This document shows, in pieces, positions 37,403 through 50,600 of a stretch of DNA of 64,000 nucleotides (position 1 is its first letter; each line of letters opens with the position of its first letter). Under the pieces are notes generated by a model. The model was given only the letters and a program-made list of their open reading frames with translations, did not search any database and was not told where the DNA came from. The DNA comes from Liolophura sinensis (taxonomy: Eukaryota; Mollusca; Polyplacophora; Chitonida; Chitonidae): positions 39,062,191-39,126,190 of the forward strand of contig NC_088302.1 in NCBI RefSeq assembly GCF_032854445.1, given 5' to 3'. A program made the translations under genes and the position numbers.

Positions 37403-38124
37403 TAGATCGCTTATCAAGTCATGTCATCAAGCCCCCATTGAAGGAGGAGAAACCTGGAAAATCCCTTGTCCGATGCCGGGACTGAGCCAGCACTCCGGGA
37501 AAGCATCCCTCCCGATTACAGGATTAGCATTTTTTGTGGCAAAATGTTAAGAACACATTCCTTATTGTTTCGTTCGAATGCAGTTTCTAACTTAATCAGA
37601 GACTTGTGAATATCCTCTGCACAGCATAGGCGTGTAGCTGCTGGTTTGTTTGCTTGAGTGACGTCCCTTGAACCACGATTAACGCCATATCATGATTTTT
37701 TTTCACGCTCGTTTTTCGTCCACCAGAACAACCTCATGCCATCTTTGCACATGCTGCCTCACTGAATAATCCCAAAACCCGGCTCAACGCCACCCAACCC
37801 TGGTGTTGACCTGGTGTTTTTACCGAAATATTTCCACTTGCCTCTGAATTATTTATATCCTATGCTGTACTTAACAATATTTCATGCATTTGACGGAGAT
37901 CAAATGTTTTCAGATGGAGGAAGCTAGACACCACCACATGGAAAACACCCCAGTCCATAACTCTGAGAGCTAGATTAGCAAGTTTCCTATCTCAATCCAT
38001 CTACCATATAGCAACCACCGAAGAAACCTTTTTGACGCCTCGTTCAAGCCTCGTTCCAAAATGGCACCCCTTGCCTCTCACGTATCTCCACATATAATGT
38101 TCACATTTTGCACTTACAGTGCAA

Positions 38125-38345
38125 AAGATTTATTTATTTGATTAACCTTTTACTACAGTAAATGTATACTTTACTCACATGACGACATTCGGGTTTATAA
38201 GAGGAGGAAAGTAGACAGAGCCCAAGGGAAACCATCGCCCTTCGTCAGGTGACATAAAAAACTCCTATACCGAACCAACTACATCGGAAGATGGATTCGA
38301 ACGTGAGATCTTCATGGCCTATCAGGGTGGAATGTGGGCAGCCCT
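38125..38345 (-). mobile_element. SINE-like element, first of a tandem pair
   Basis: Begins GATTTATTTATTTGATTAACC, contains AGACAGAGCCCAAGGGAAACC and ends in GATTCGAACGTGAGATC (B-box-like on the minus strand). Directly followed by another element of similar kind. Confidence 0.55.
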
Positions 38346-38361
38346 TACAAGGTAAAGAATT

Positions 38362-38715
38362 ACATTATTTATTTATTTATTTACTTATTTATTTATTTAT
38401 TTATTTGTTGAAAGCCATACTGAAAGAAATTTTCACCCATACAATAGTGGTTTTATGGGTGGGGGAAACCGGTATGCCCGGAAGAAGCCACAGTTACTGA
38501 CAAACTTTTCCATGCGTGTGTAATGCACAAATCAGATTAAGACAAGTGGTCTTAAACTAATGTAAGAATGGCCAAATGGCCACACGAGCATCAGAATTCC
38601 CCTATAAACAGTAAAACTGGTAAAAAAAAGCTAACAATTTTCTGTCCAAAATCGGGTTTGAATCTGTATCTTGGGTGGCCAAGCTATTGAAGCGCAAGCG
38701 CCTTATAACCAGAAA
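38362..38715 (-). mobile_element. SINE-like element, second of a tandem pair, with (TTAT)n
   Basis: An (ATTT)n tract leads into TGTTGAAAGCCATACTGAAAG, then ACAGTTACTGACAAACTTTTCCATG, shared with 35030 and 45025. The end GGGTTTGAATCTGTATCTTGG..GAAGCGCAAGCGCC looks tRNA-derived on the minus strand. Confidence 0.65.
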
Positions 38716-39570
38716 GAATTGAAGATAAACAACAACATACTTGCAATTAAATTTTTGAAAATGCTCGCTGTTATTCATAGCTTTGTCACGTCTAACAACT
38801 CATACTTTGTTCGGAATAACTATCAATATATAATTGATATCCAGTACACAAAACACTGAATGCGATCAAGACTGAGACATATAGTGTACTTGAGGTATTA
38901 ATCGAAGTGACTATGAATTTACCAAAATCTGAGACAAAAAGAAGAAAAAAATAAATGAACGAACAAATATAACATCAAATATACCATATATTAAAAGTAA
39001 ATCCATGATTTTTCTTTCTTAGACCTACATATTATCGGAAAATATATCTTTGCATGCACATGCATTTCTGCACAAGCCTCGAAAAAGAGTTGCAAATATT
39101 TGCATGTAACGGGTAGATTGTGTCAAATTAAAACAATAACAAAACAAAGAACTAACTGCGAATCGATACCTGACTCAAACTGGAACCAGCTGGGTGGTAT
39201 ATTTTCAAAAACTGCGCAAACAGACTGGCGATATCCACATGTTTCGGAATAGGAGGTAGAAAATGTATTTTATTGATTACATCACGTGTAGTACGAAAGT
39301 AAATTCGTACATGAATTTGCCATTTGATACGCATCGATACACTCTATGATAAAAATTGTCTTTACAGATGTTATATTGCGAACGTTTGAGGACGACACTT
39401 CAAAGGTAGAAATATATGTAGGGAAAAATGTTCCTTTATCTCTTCCAGATCAAACAGGTTTCGTATATATATATCATTGCATTTAGTACACAGTACAGTT
39501 TATAATACATTATAGATGTCTTTTCTCGCTTTTGGGATGTTCTATTTATTTAGTTTCCTGAAACATTATT

Positions 39571-39825
39571 ACACGAAAAAAAATCTGTTAAATTTTATAG
39601 AAAGTAAGTTGACAGAGTGATGCTAGAACGTATTATGTTATTATAACACAATATTGTGAAATATTCAACATAATGTCCTCTTAGTCTAATAGAATGGTTA
39701 TGCTGAATTAATAGAATATGTGTGTTATATTTAACAGAATAATCTGCGGCGATAACAGAATACGCTCTAGCATCGCTCAGATAACAGACTTTCTGTTAAA
39801 TTTAACAAATTATTTCTTCAAGTGT
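39571..39825. mobile_element. MITE with about 70-bp terminal inverted repeats, copy 1
   Basis: The left end (ACACGAAAA.., then GTGATGCTAGAACGTATTATG) is matched by the reverse complement of the right end (ACACTTGAAG.., then GCGATGCTAGAGCGTATTCTG). The middle is AT-rich with repeated TTAACAGAATAA motifs. No ORF. The target duplication is not clear. Confidence 0.75.
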
Positions 39826-40275
39826 AGAATCTACACACTTTATCGCTAGGATGGCGCCGTGCGATGCTTCCGCACTGGGCAATTAATTGTCATTTGCACC
39901 AGTGATATCGTTATTCTACTTCGCAAAGGAAGACACGTCGCCAGACGCCAGAACGAAGGCATACTACTCAATGAACGATCGTAGTGGTAAAACGCGGAGT
40001 CGTCTTGTATATGGCTAAGAAAAGAGAATCATTACAAGAATGAACAACGCATTAAACAGACTTCACAAGAGTTGTTGTGTTTGGGAAAAATTACAACAAT
40101 TCCATTCAGCAAACTGGTCCTGTATAGATAGTATACGTGGCGGGAAAAGACATTTGCGTTCTCACTGGGAACACAATTGCTTGGTTGTATCACTTAACGT
40201 TGTCTGACAACTATCACGCCTCGGTTTCGATCCAGAATTTCCGTCCCGTGTCTGGCTTTGGTTGCCAAAGGTTGG

Positions 40276-40578
40276 TTATTTGGCAAACATTGGTTTGACA
40301 ACTTTACTTATACAAATGACCATCCCATCTTGTCGTATTGCACGTGCATAGAGACCAGTTCGTATAAGTTTGATCGCATCTTTTGCTAACAATGGCTGAG
40401 TGACGATTTTCCCATCTGTGTTGAACGTTGCCTTCATTCCTTCGACTGCAGACAATCCAATGTCTCCTCCATCGTTTTTCAAACATTGTCTGACAACCTT
40501 CCAATCATGTTGCGTACGTTTCATTGTCTGAGGAGAAATCAAGGTCTTCTTTGCAAAGATAGTTTGACAGATTGCCAT
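40276..40578 (-). CDS. Hypothetical 100-residue ORF, intronless or terminal exon
   Basis: ATG at 40578, TAA at 40278-40276, directly preceded by an in-frame TGA. The product is basic and reads like a soluble protein: KRTQHDWKVVRQCLKND near residue 20, then GLSAVEGMKATFNTDGKIV and LLAKDAIKLIRTGLYARAIR. A good internal acceptor (GATTTCTCCTCAG|ACAATG, around 40527) means it could instead be an exon starting there. It lies about 0.9 kb below the GM2A-like stop on the same strand. No family recognised. Coding-like composition is the main support. Confidence 0.38.
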   Translation of the reverse strand: MAICQTIFAKKTLISPQTMKRTQHDWKVVRQCLKNDGGDIGLSAVEGMKATFNTDGKIVTQPLLAKDAIKLIRTGLYARAIRQDGMVICISKVVKPMFAK

Positions 40579-41502
40579 TCATCTCTGACTATACGTTAAC
40601 TGAGGACAATCAATATCCTGTTTGTATACGCCTGATTTTCACTGAAACCATTTGAATATGGCGACAGCCAAGATCGTAGATGTATGTACATTCCCCATTG
40701 TATGTATGCTGGTGGTTTAACGTTGTAGTCAACAAGTTTTCGGTCATGTGACGATTCCCCAATGTGAATTGAATGGTAACTACATAAGTGGTGTTAGAGG
40801 CTCAGCTTCACAAACTCAGTTTAACTTAAATAATTACTTAGCCCAGGAAATACGCGGCAATTATCTAGTTACAAAGTTCATATCCTGTGTCTGTCTTCTC
40901 GGTATAGAGTATAGCGCATGATAAGTATCTCGCAGAGAAATAAATAAAACATCAACAACCAAAGATTGCGTTTCTCAATAAATTACAGCACATATAGCAA
41001 ATGGTAGCAGAATAATACAAGGAAAGGCCAAACATCAACAATATCAATCAACAGAAAGTGGAAGTGCATGAACTACATCAAGCCGGATAAGCGAAAACAA
41101 ATAAGTACCCGTCTCCTCTCCCCTCCCTTTCAGGGTGGGGATTACATGAGGTCAGAGCGTCTTAAGTCCCATCCTTCGTCTGAACAATATTGTTGTTCGC
41201 ATTCGGCCTCAGTGCATTAAAACAAGCATCAGTTTCACCCTCCGCGTCCCAATTACCACACTCCCATCCAAATATGGAAATGCACAGAAAATACAACTCC
41301 ATAATCCGTGGAGTAATAACGACAATACGTAATACTTATCTGAACTAATATAGAATAGTAACATTTACATCGCACATTTTCTCTTCTTTCCACTCAAAAT
41401 AATGTTCATTCTGTTTTCTTGGAATTCTCTCTTCCTGACCCGTACATTAAGGAGACGTCAGAAGTGACGTCATCGGACACGTTTATCTTATTTTTCCCGC
41501 CT

Positions 41503-41616
41503 TCAAATTTTAAAGAACCAGCCTCGATGTCGTCTTTTCATTGTGAATCTCAGTTCGAGACAGCCAAGTTCTTTGCCTCCATCGCTTAACACCCTGGCTC
41601 GTATTTCGTATTCCCC
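41503..41616 (-). CDS. GM2A-like exon 4 (C terminus)
   Basis: The acceptor TTTGTTTTGTTTCAG| is followed by an in-phase frame GEYEIRARVLSDGGKELGCLEL, which corresponds to the GNYRIESVL..GKRLGCIK segment of human GM2A and supplies the eighth cysteine. After the domain come FTMKRRHRGWFFKI and a TGA at 41505-41503. The strongly basic, aromatic tail is longer than I expect for the family. I did not find a convincing AATAAA in the first few hundred bases downstream. Confidence 0.9.
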   Translation of the reverse strand, partial: GEYEIRARVLSDGGKELGCLELRFTMKRRHRGWFFKI

Positions 41617-44600
41617 CTGAAACAAAACAAAGAAAAGTCAATTTAAAAGTCAATTATTTACTAGTATTCAAAATAAAAAATGCATTGAGATTCTCCTTGT
41701 TGCGTTGGTTTTTATTATGATAGGGTTGTCCATGACTATCAGTTAAGGGTTTGGACAGTTAAGACACTCAAGAACCATAACTCTGTAAGACAAGATCGTG
41801 TGTGGATGCTCCACATACAGCACACGTGGCTTAAAACGCACTGCTTCAAAATCTGTTCTCTAAGTGTTAATTAATATTAATTAAATAACATTTAGTCTCT
41901 CTTTTGATCGATCAAGATGAGATAGCTCGACAGTGACACTTGATTTGATTTTTGAAAAATGGGAAGTCATTCGTGGATATGGTATATCATTTTGTTCTTA
42001 CAATACGATTGGGTTGAACAAACCAAGAGTTCGGGAACTTTCTCAAAGTATTGAAGTCAAACCGACGTGTTCTACAGTATTACGCATCATCTTCCCAAAA
42101 ATCGACTCTAGTCTATACAGCTTCAAGAGTAATTTAAAAGGGAGGGGGGCGATTAATGCAATGAAACTAACCTTAAACTTTTTACAGGCTTTGGCTACTT
42201 TTGGGTCGTCGCATGTGAAACAACTTTTTGGTTCCTTCAAATTTGCAGAATTGCTCGAGCATGGTTCTTGATTTGTCTACAACATCAGAACAAAGGACTT
42301 CCTGATATCAGAGACATAAAGTACAAAGATAACTAATGGCAAACCAAACCTGATGCAAAACTGGTGCTTGGAACAAAGCAGTTGACGTTATTTGATTCCA
42401 CGTTCTATTTTGTGACGGTTCTGCATTCATTTTTGTGTGTTGTGGAGATCTGTATAGATAGTCTGGACATAATAAAACATAACAATGTACAACATGTAAA
42501 AAGTGGTCAATTCAACTGGATTGGACGCATGCCTGAAATGTGGTTTCAAACCCAGCCTGGAACAGAGAATTTGTAGATTACCCCTGTTGTGGTGTCTTCG
42601 TAACAATAAACGACTGACCATGTTATATCGAAAGTTTCTTGAAGACCACTTGTCATGTGGGAAAGTCATTCAGCTGGTTGCCAAAGGTATGTTGTTTATT
42701 CCGCGCACTCCGCTTTCCCCAACCCAAAAACCTGACCGCCATCTTCTAAATGACACCTTCTTAAGGGCGGCTTTAAACAACAATCAAATAAATAAATTAA
42801 TTAATTAAAAGTTAATTACACGTTTTATATTTCGATTGACTTGGTCACGTGTACGCTGAATGAAGGGCAAGGAATAAAGCAGAAAGAACACAACAAATCC
42901 AAAAATATCAGTCACATATGTCAACATCATCCATGATTCTGTTCTCCGCACGACAACCAGTATACAAGTATACCTTTATGTAGTTGGTCAGCTCAATCAA
43001 ATCTATGCATCGAAACAGACATTCGTATACCAGCCGTCAACCAAGATGGACGTTATTTGCAATCAATAATCGCAAAACGACTTTTAACACAAACTAGCAA
43101 AGAGCTAAGAAAGTATATAAAGTACGGAATCATGCAAAGAACAGCAGTCAACAATTTTCGATGCTGTTGGAAAGCATTTAGTATGTTCTGCGCGGATGAA
43201 TGAAATCGGAATTAAAATCATGTACTATGCTAGTATATAAGTTGTCAATACTGGCATTTGTACTCCAGCACGGAATACCGACAAAGGAACAACAATACGG
43301 ATTATCCGTTAACATGTATGACGTGAACAAGCTATAGGTGTACAGGTAAATTGCACGCATCGACTTCTCATGCAGCCGTCTGTTTGAGGCACTATCAGAT
43401 GTACGGAAGGCCGGAGTTGCCAATCCTCCACCCCCATCATTCTTCCACAGGCCTTCCTTATGTGATCCAGCAATTAACCAGCCGCCTGTTTGGGTCGATC
43501 CTGCAATACTGAAGACGTCGGGTGGGGTGGAGAGGAGAGGAAGGAACTTGGCTGTAAGTAAGAAGCCTGTCATACAACGTCAACAAGCCTTGCTAAATGA
43601 GCCATATTTATGTCTTTCTGTTTGATGCCGAGGGCAGAATCGGCGCTGGTGGTCCGATTATTTGGCATGTGCCGGCTATTTATCAGAAATTAAGGGGTGC
43701 TGTAGTTCACTCCATCTGCCCCCTGGCGGCAACCTAATCCGCCTCGGCATGTTTCCTTTCCAAACGCGTGTAGTATGTTATAGTCAGACGGCTCTATCGA
43801 ACTGACAGCTGTCGTGCACGGAAGATCATAAACCACCCACCGGCCCTTACCCCTGGCCAACAATCCTTGTTGTGATCGAGGAGCTTAGGTGTGCCGAAAA
43901 CCCTTATCACCAATTAAAACGTTAAAAGAGGGAAACTAAGTTGTTGGAAACTTATGTCACATCGCTTCCTTGAACAGTAAAAGAGAATACAAAAGTGTCG
44001 GAAAGTTGTATTTCATCGCTTCCTTGGCCAGTAAAGGGGAAATCAAAGGTGTCGGAAACTTTTGTCTTTATCACTTCCTAGAACAGTAAATGGGAATACA
44101 CAGGTGTGGGAGACTTATGTCTCATCGCTTCCTTGAACCGTAAAGAGGAATACAAAGGTGACGGAAACTTTTGTCTTATTGCTCACTTGTGCAGTAAAGA
44201 GGAATATAAAGGTGTCGGAAACTTTTGTCACCTCTTTGAACACAACGGGAGAATACAAAGCTTTGCATTATCAACAAAGATTAACTGAAAACAGTTGTAT
44301 GGGCAACTCCAAAGTGTGGGGGGACTTCGTTCAACTTTCTGAAAGCTAACGGGAGTACCAAAAGTGGGAAACTTTGGTATTGTCAGCACTTTGAGTGCTA
44401 AATCGCAATGCAAAGGTGAGGAAAACGTTCATACATTCACCTCCTTGAACTCTACAGGTGAATACAAAAGTGTGGACAATTTTTGTTCTTTCACCTCTTA
44501 GAACGCTTAAGGTGAATGCCAAGCTTTGCATCATGGCATCTTTGAACGTTTAAGGGGAACACAAAAGTTTGGAAAACTTTCACCTCTTTCAGCGCTGCAG

Positions 44601-47600
44601 ATCAATACAATGTTGTGAGGAAGTTCCCTATTGTGACCTCTTTGGGAAATTAACGCTATAGGTGAATACAAAGGTGTGGGAAACATTTGTATTTTCACCT
44701 CTTTTAGCACCTTACTCTGTTGAAGGCGATAGATTGTCGCCGCAACGTCAGTAAATAATATACATTGTCCAGTAGAACAGTTTTATAATGTTGTCTTTTA
44801 TATTTACGCTGTCATCTCTTAGAACTTAGAAACACTAAGGAATACAAAGCTTTGTATTATGACCTCTTTGAAAACAAAGGTGTGGGATCAGAGAGGTGAC
44901 TTCGTATTTTCACCCTTCTGAACGCTAAAACGGAATGCAAAGGTGTGGGAAACTGATGTAATGTCACCGGGGTACGCAATAAGCCTTTTGTGGACTGTTC
45001 ACAGGGCATCGTTACAATAAACGGATTCATTTATCTGATTGTTGTTGAACACCACACTCAAGAATTTTTCATTTTTTTTGGAATGGCAAACAGTTTTATA
45101 GATGTAGAAAATTGTCTGAGATATACCACAGACCTTCAGCAAGTTACTGACAAACTTTTTCACATGCGACGTACAGATATGCACATCATATTGGTGAAAG
45201 ACAAGTAATCTTCACTGGTTGGATTTATTATATTAAACTTTGCGGTCATTTGTCTTTTGAATAATAATAACTGAGTTATATAGGTAATAGTAACTGAGTT
45301 ATATAGGTAACAGTAACTGAGCTATATAAGTAATAGTAACTGTTTTATATAAGTAATAGTAACTGAGTTATTTATGTAATAGTAACTCAGTTATATATGT
45401 AATAGTAACTTAGTTACATAGGTAAAAAATCAATGTATCCTCCAGAATATAATAATAAAAGTGTGAGAAAATGTGTGACGTTTTACAAAATGGAAAATAC
45501 GCAATTTTATTTGATCTGATAGTTCATCTCCATGTAAAAAAGTAACTTAAAACAGCTGGACGAATCTGAATGCACGAAATACCCTGTCGTAACATTCCTA
45601 CTGCGTCTTATTCTAACTATACTAGTACAGTAAAAGGAGGATTTGATCGATAACTCTTGGTGTTGACCGATAACCTGATAAATCGGCTGACTGATTTATT
45701 ACTAGGCCTTAAGGTGTGTCACCTCAGCTAGTTTGTGTTAGTTTGACAGCCGATAATAATTAACGTCAGGGATAGACTATATACAGGAATGGAAATCACA
45801 AGAACGGCGCCTGACCGTGGTCCTCTAGGGTCAGACGCTGTTAACGGACCACTGACCACATGGTCTCGTGGCTGGCCCCGGGGGGTCCTGGGGCGAATAG
45901 TTTATTACTGTATCAAGTCTCCTGTAAAAACAGCCGCTTAATGTACAAGAGGGGTGGTCGCCTGTGTAGGCTGTAGCTCTCAACCTGCCAAATACATCCT
46001 TGGGACGTTCTCTATTTCATTGGACAAAAATAACATTTCGTACACAAGAAACACAACCCACTTAACGCCCGGCATATAACTGTTAAAAAGAGACCGACGT
46101 GCACTTAAAGCGAGGTATATGATATTAAATTTTATTGAAACTGAACATGAAGTGTTAAGATGTTAATCTACTCGAAAGCTGTTGAGGCGAATAGATGAGG
46201 ATGGATTTCCCAGAGGCACTAACTTGTGTCCCACACAGTTTGTTCAGGCGTAAACCTATATACAATTGGTTCAGTAAACAGGAATTAATCATTAACTTTG
46301 ATGAAGATTTGTCCCCACACCGTAGATTATATATCCTTTCAATTAATCAACATATTGCATCAGAATTCAGCGCAGTTTTATTTCTGTCTTAGAAACAAAA
46401 AAGTAGACCAGAGGCTAAGAGCCTGAAACGTTTCTTTCAGCTTTCACTCAAAAATTTTTTACCCTCCAAAGTAAAACCCTGCATGGATAATTCCGATTAA
46501 AACGTTTTAACTCTAACCTTTTTCTTTCACAAATGAGTGCTGGCCCACGCTGTCTCATTCTAGTAAGTAACAATGTTGTTCGCCCCTCAATCCGACAGGT
46601 CAATGACCGATGATGTTGAAGGATTAAACATTGCGCCTTAAAGGATTCGTGAAACGTAATTTTGAATTGGTGATTATAAATGTGCATTTTTAAGCTACCG
46701 AAATGAAAAAAAAAATTGAACGCAGTTATTTGTCATTTCAGAAAGTTTGCCAAGTATCTAGCTTTACAGTTTCCTCCACGACTTTCCGGTTTCTCCTACG
46801 ACTTTCCGGTTTCTTCCAACTATAAACCTGACCTTCGACCTTCGTGTTTATGACACCTTCGCTTTCTTAAAGGAAGTCCACTGCCTAAATCTAGCCTGGC
46901 ATGATTATGACTTAATTTCCCCTTTGATTTGTTACTACTTGCTATTGCATGATGGTTTGTAACCGTAATTACTTGGGAAGTTGGTCTCAGTTCGTGGAAT
47001 AGGACGGATGTAACACTCAGAGTGTTATTCCTGTTGTTTTTTAGATATGCCAGGATGACAAATATAAAACGCGGTAAGACTGATTTACGTACGCAGCAAC
47101 ACCTTGTTGATGGGACACTGGAAACAAGTATCCCAGTACATCGTGTACCAAGTATCCAGAGACGCACAGAAATGCAAAGCGGGCGTCAGTTTTCTACAAC
47201 TGACTTTGGTTGCAATAGCCAAACTCAGTAGATCAAAAGGGCTGGCCGAAAACACTACTCCAAAGCAGAAACCCTCGTCAAACACGTCTTTCAAAAAATC
47301 GTCATCAAAACAAATTTAATGCGGATAAAGATGGTAAATAGTTACAATCTGATAATAATAAATTAATGTCGAATCCGTAATTAAATACCCCCCGAAGTCA
47401 AAATTCACGGAGAAAACGTGGGTAGTGTTTCTGGTGTGAAAAAACGATGGACGTAAAGTCATACCACACACGGACTCCGGTGTGTAAGGGTTTCAATCAT
47501 CCCTCCGCAAACAAACTCTCCGGCTGATGCGTTTTATTGTTGATCTACCGTAGCAGCCGTCACCGAGATCTAAAGACGAGTTGCGTCTTAAGTCAGGAAG

Positions 47601-50600
47601 GATCAAACCTTGTGTGTATTTATACGCCTAAGCGTTGATCTGGCCGATTTTCCTTGATCTGCGCGGCGCAAGCTGAGCCGGTCAGTAACCGACTTTATTT
47701 GAGGAGGAACCGCCATTGATGTTGTCATGCCTGGTAGGAACCGGACAGCGTTTATCTCCTCGGTATTAACTTCGACGGTATATCAAAAGCTCTCTACTCT
47801 ATGATCATGGTCAATCAACACGCCATGATACCCTCTCAAAAAATCGCTAACAGTAATTCTAACCTATGAGAGCGACCTACATCTACGGCAGGATCGCGAA
47901 CGGGGTGACCCCTAGAATGTATAACTTGACTACTGTCTAAATGGTTTTATAAGGAGTTGTTAACCCGTTTTATTATATCAGATCAAATCAGCATCATGGT
48001 TTACCTAATGTTTTAGCAGGACCAGTGCATCAGAAATTTGAGCTAAGCGGTCTAATTTCCGTGGAAACTAGATTTAATGTTGAATTTCATCTGGTAAGTA
48101 CAAAACTTACCACAACATGCTCCACTTTCTTATATAATTTTTGTCAGTGGCTGCTCAACTGCAAATGTTCAGCTGTTGAACTGAAATGTTCATCTGCTAA
48201 ATTCCAATGTTCACCTTATTAACTGCATGTTCAGCTGTTGAACAGAAATGTTCATCTGATAAATTCCAACATTCAGTTCATTAAGACCATGTTTAGCTGT
48301 TAAACTGAAATGTTCATCTGAAAAATACCAATGTTCAGCTTATTAACAGTATGTTCAGCTGTTAAACTGAAATGTTCATCTGAAAAATACCAATGTTCAG
48401 CTTATTAACAGTATGTTCAGCTGTTGAACTGAAATGTTCATCTGATAAATTCCAATGTTCAGCTTATTAACCGTATGTTCAGCTGTTGAACTGAAATGTT
48501 CATCTGCTAAATTCCAATGTCCAGCTTACTAACTGCATGTTCAGCCATTGAACTGAAATGTTCATTTGCTAAATTACAATGCCCAGCTTATTAACTGCAT
48601 GTTCATCTGCTAAACTGAAACTGAAATATTCATCTGCTAAATTCCAATGTTCAGCTCATTAAGAACATGTTCAGCTGTTGAACTGAAATGTTCATCAGCT
48701 ATATTCCAGTGTTCAGCTTATTAACTGCATGTTCAGATGTTGAACTGAAATGTTCATCTGATAAATACCAATGTTCAGCTCATAAACTGCATGTACAGCT
48801 GTTGAAATGAAATGCTTAGCTGCTAAACTGCAATGTTCAGGCGTCGAGCTGCAATGTTCAGCTGCCGTGTTCAGTTGTACCGCTGTTGGGAGATATTCTT
48901 CGATGTACATGCCAGTGTATAGTCTTTCCAATCGTTCTCAGTGCCACACATCCTCAGGCATGAGTTTGATACATCATTCGCAGCCATTGTTTCCTGTACA
49001 ATGGCCACCTGGCAAGCCTGTTTCGGGTGGTCTAGTCGCCATATGCAGCGCCAGACCTGTTAGGTGTCAGGAGCTGCCAAAGCGTATGCTCCAGGTGCCC
49101 TGATGCGGCCTATGAGGTTTTGGCCCAATGGCAGATGTTTTAAAACAAATATCAGTCTACATGCACATGTATCATATTCAGGTAAAGTTCATGAGATTCG
49201 AGATAATTCGTTCAATAATTGTAAGTTTCTCACAACGGTCTCATTGCACGATAATGCTTAAATGGGATTATACAAACACTCTCGCTTCCTTTCGCAACTA
49301 TTCCAATGTACATAATTTTAATTTCAACAATAAGGTAAATCTTTACTTGGATTCCAGGCCATTGTCTAAATCCTTTGCGTTACGTGGAAAATGTTTTTCA
49401 GATACTAGGCATTACGGGGCGGTTAAAATAACAATAACGATATCTATACAATTTTCGCTCCAACTTCAAATAATGCTTGAATTTGAATTTTTTTCCGTTT
49501 ACGGTGGTAATTAAAATGTTTTCAAATGCATGTAGACAGTCCAAGAAAAATTATGCATCATTCTAAGATGATACCTCTCTTAAACGTGTCAATTTATCGC
49601 TTGGGGCTGAGAGTGAGAATCTTTCGCTCTGCATGAAAAGAGCATCCATATCCCAGAGCCAACATATGACCCGTCTGATTGCCTGCAACCTGCTCTATAT
49701 TTGTTTGTGCCTCCAGCTCACAGAAACCACCTGTTTGGGTGAGGAGGGGAGGGTACAGGTTTATCATTCCACTAATACCAGCGCACTGATGTTTGCAATA
49801 CATGCCAGTAGCATGAGTAGAGGAAGCACTTTCTCGTGGACTTTACGCGCCACCTGCCGGCGCGGTTCTAGTCTGTATAACCTAAAGCCGAAAAGAGGCC
49901 ACATTATAGAACAAACCGCCCTCTCGATCCTCTCTCTCTCTATACACTTAGATACCCCCATCGAACAAGCTATACAATATACCTATAAAGTGCCTGTCAA
50001 AACTGACACGTTGTATAATGCTTTTGTTGAGGTTTCAATGCCACTTAAGACAGCTTTTTCCAAGGATGTGTCAAGTAACGTTTATGACATCCGGGTTTTT
50101 AATGGTTGCCATTTGTTGGCGTATAGGCGGTTGAATGTGCAGACTGCCACAAACTACACTTCAGGAATAAATCATTTGAATTACGACCCATAAAATGTAT
50201 CGCAATATTGTTTTTATCTTTAAAGAAGCACTTGCGTAAATTCGCTAGTTGGAAAACATATGGTTGGCACTAAACCTTTTCCAACGTTGGCCAGTCAATA
50301 TTAGCACTAGTCTTAGTATTAGCTCAACATGGACGCGTAGGGTAATTGAAAAACTATATTGTCTGATATTGGAATAAGCTATCCTGCATACCAACTTCTT
50401 TCTCCTCCGTATCCCAGTACAGGTACTTAAATTTAGCAGTATGAATTTAAAAGTTGAAATGTGATAAGGATTTTTTTTATATTTTAAATAACAATTTAAG
50501 TATTCATGAAGTGAAATGCTGATGTATATGTACATGGACATAAGCTAAATTTCATTGGCTGAATAAACTCACGTGAATAAACATGGCGGCGAAGCCAACA

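Larger units (their letters stand above)
25867..40275. other. Intergenic stretch
   Basis: No supportable gene. It holds the R2 copy, the 24-bp array, SINE-like elements at 35-39 kb, many short AT-rich stretches, and a TAAT-rich block at 27465-27770. It separates the 3' end of the plus-strand gene from the 3' ends of minus-strand units, so the flanking genes are convergent. Confidence 0.6.

Noticed and set aside
43178-43573. 131-codon minus frame in GM2A-like intron 3
   Set aside because: Low-complexity GGGG and S/T-rich text, no convincing splice sites in a usable phase.
46820-47319. Overlapping frames of 70-115 codons on both strands
   Set aside because: Mutually overlapping, no consistent splice context or domain.
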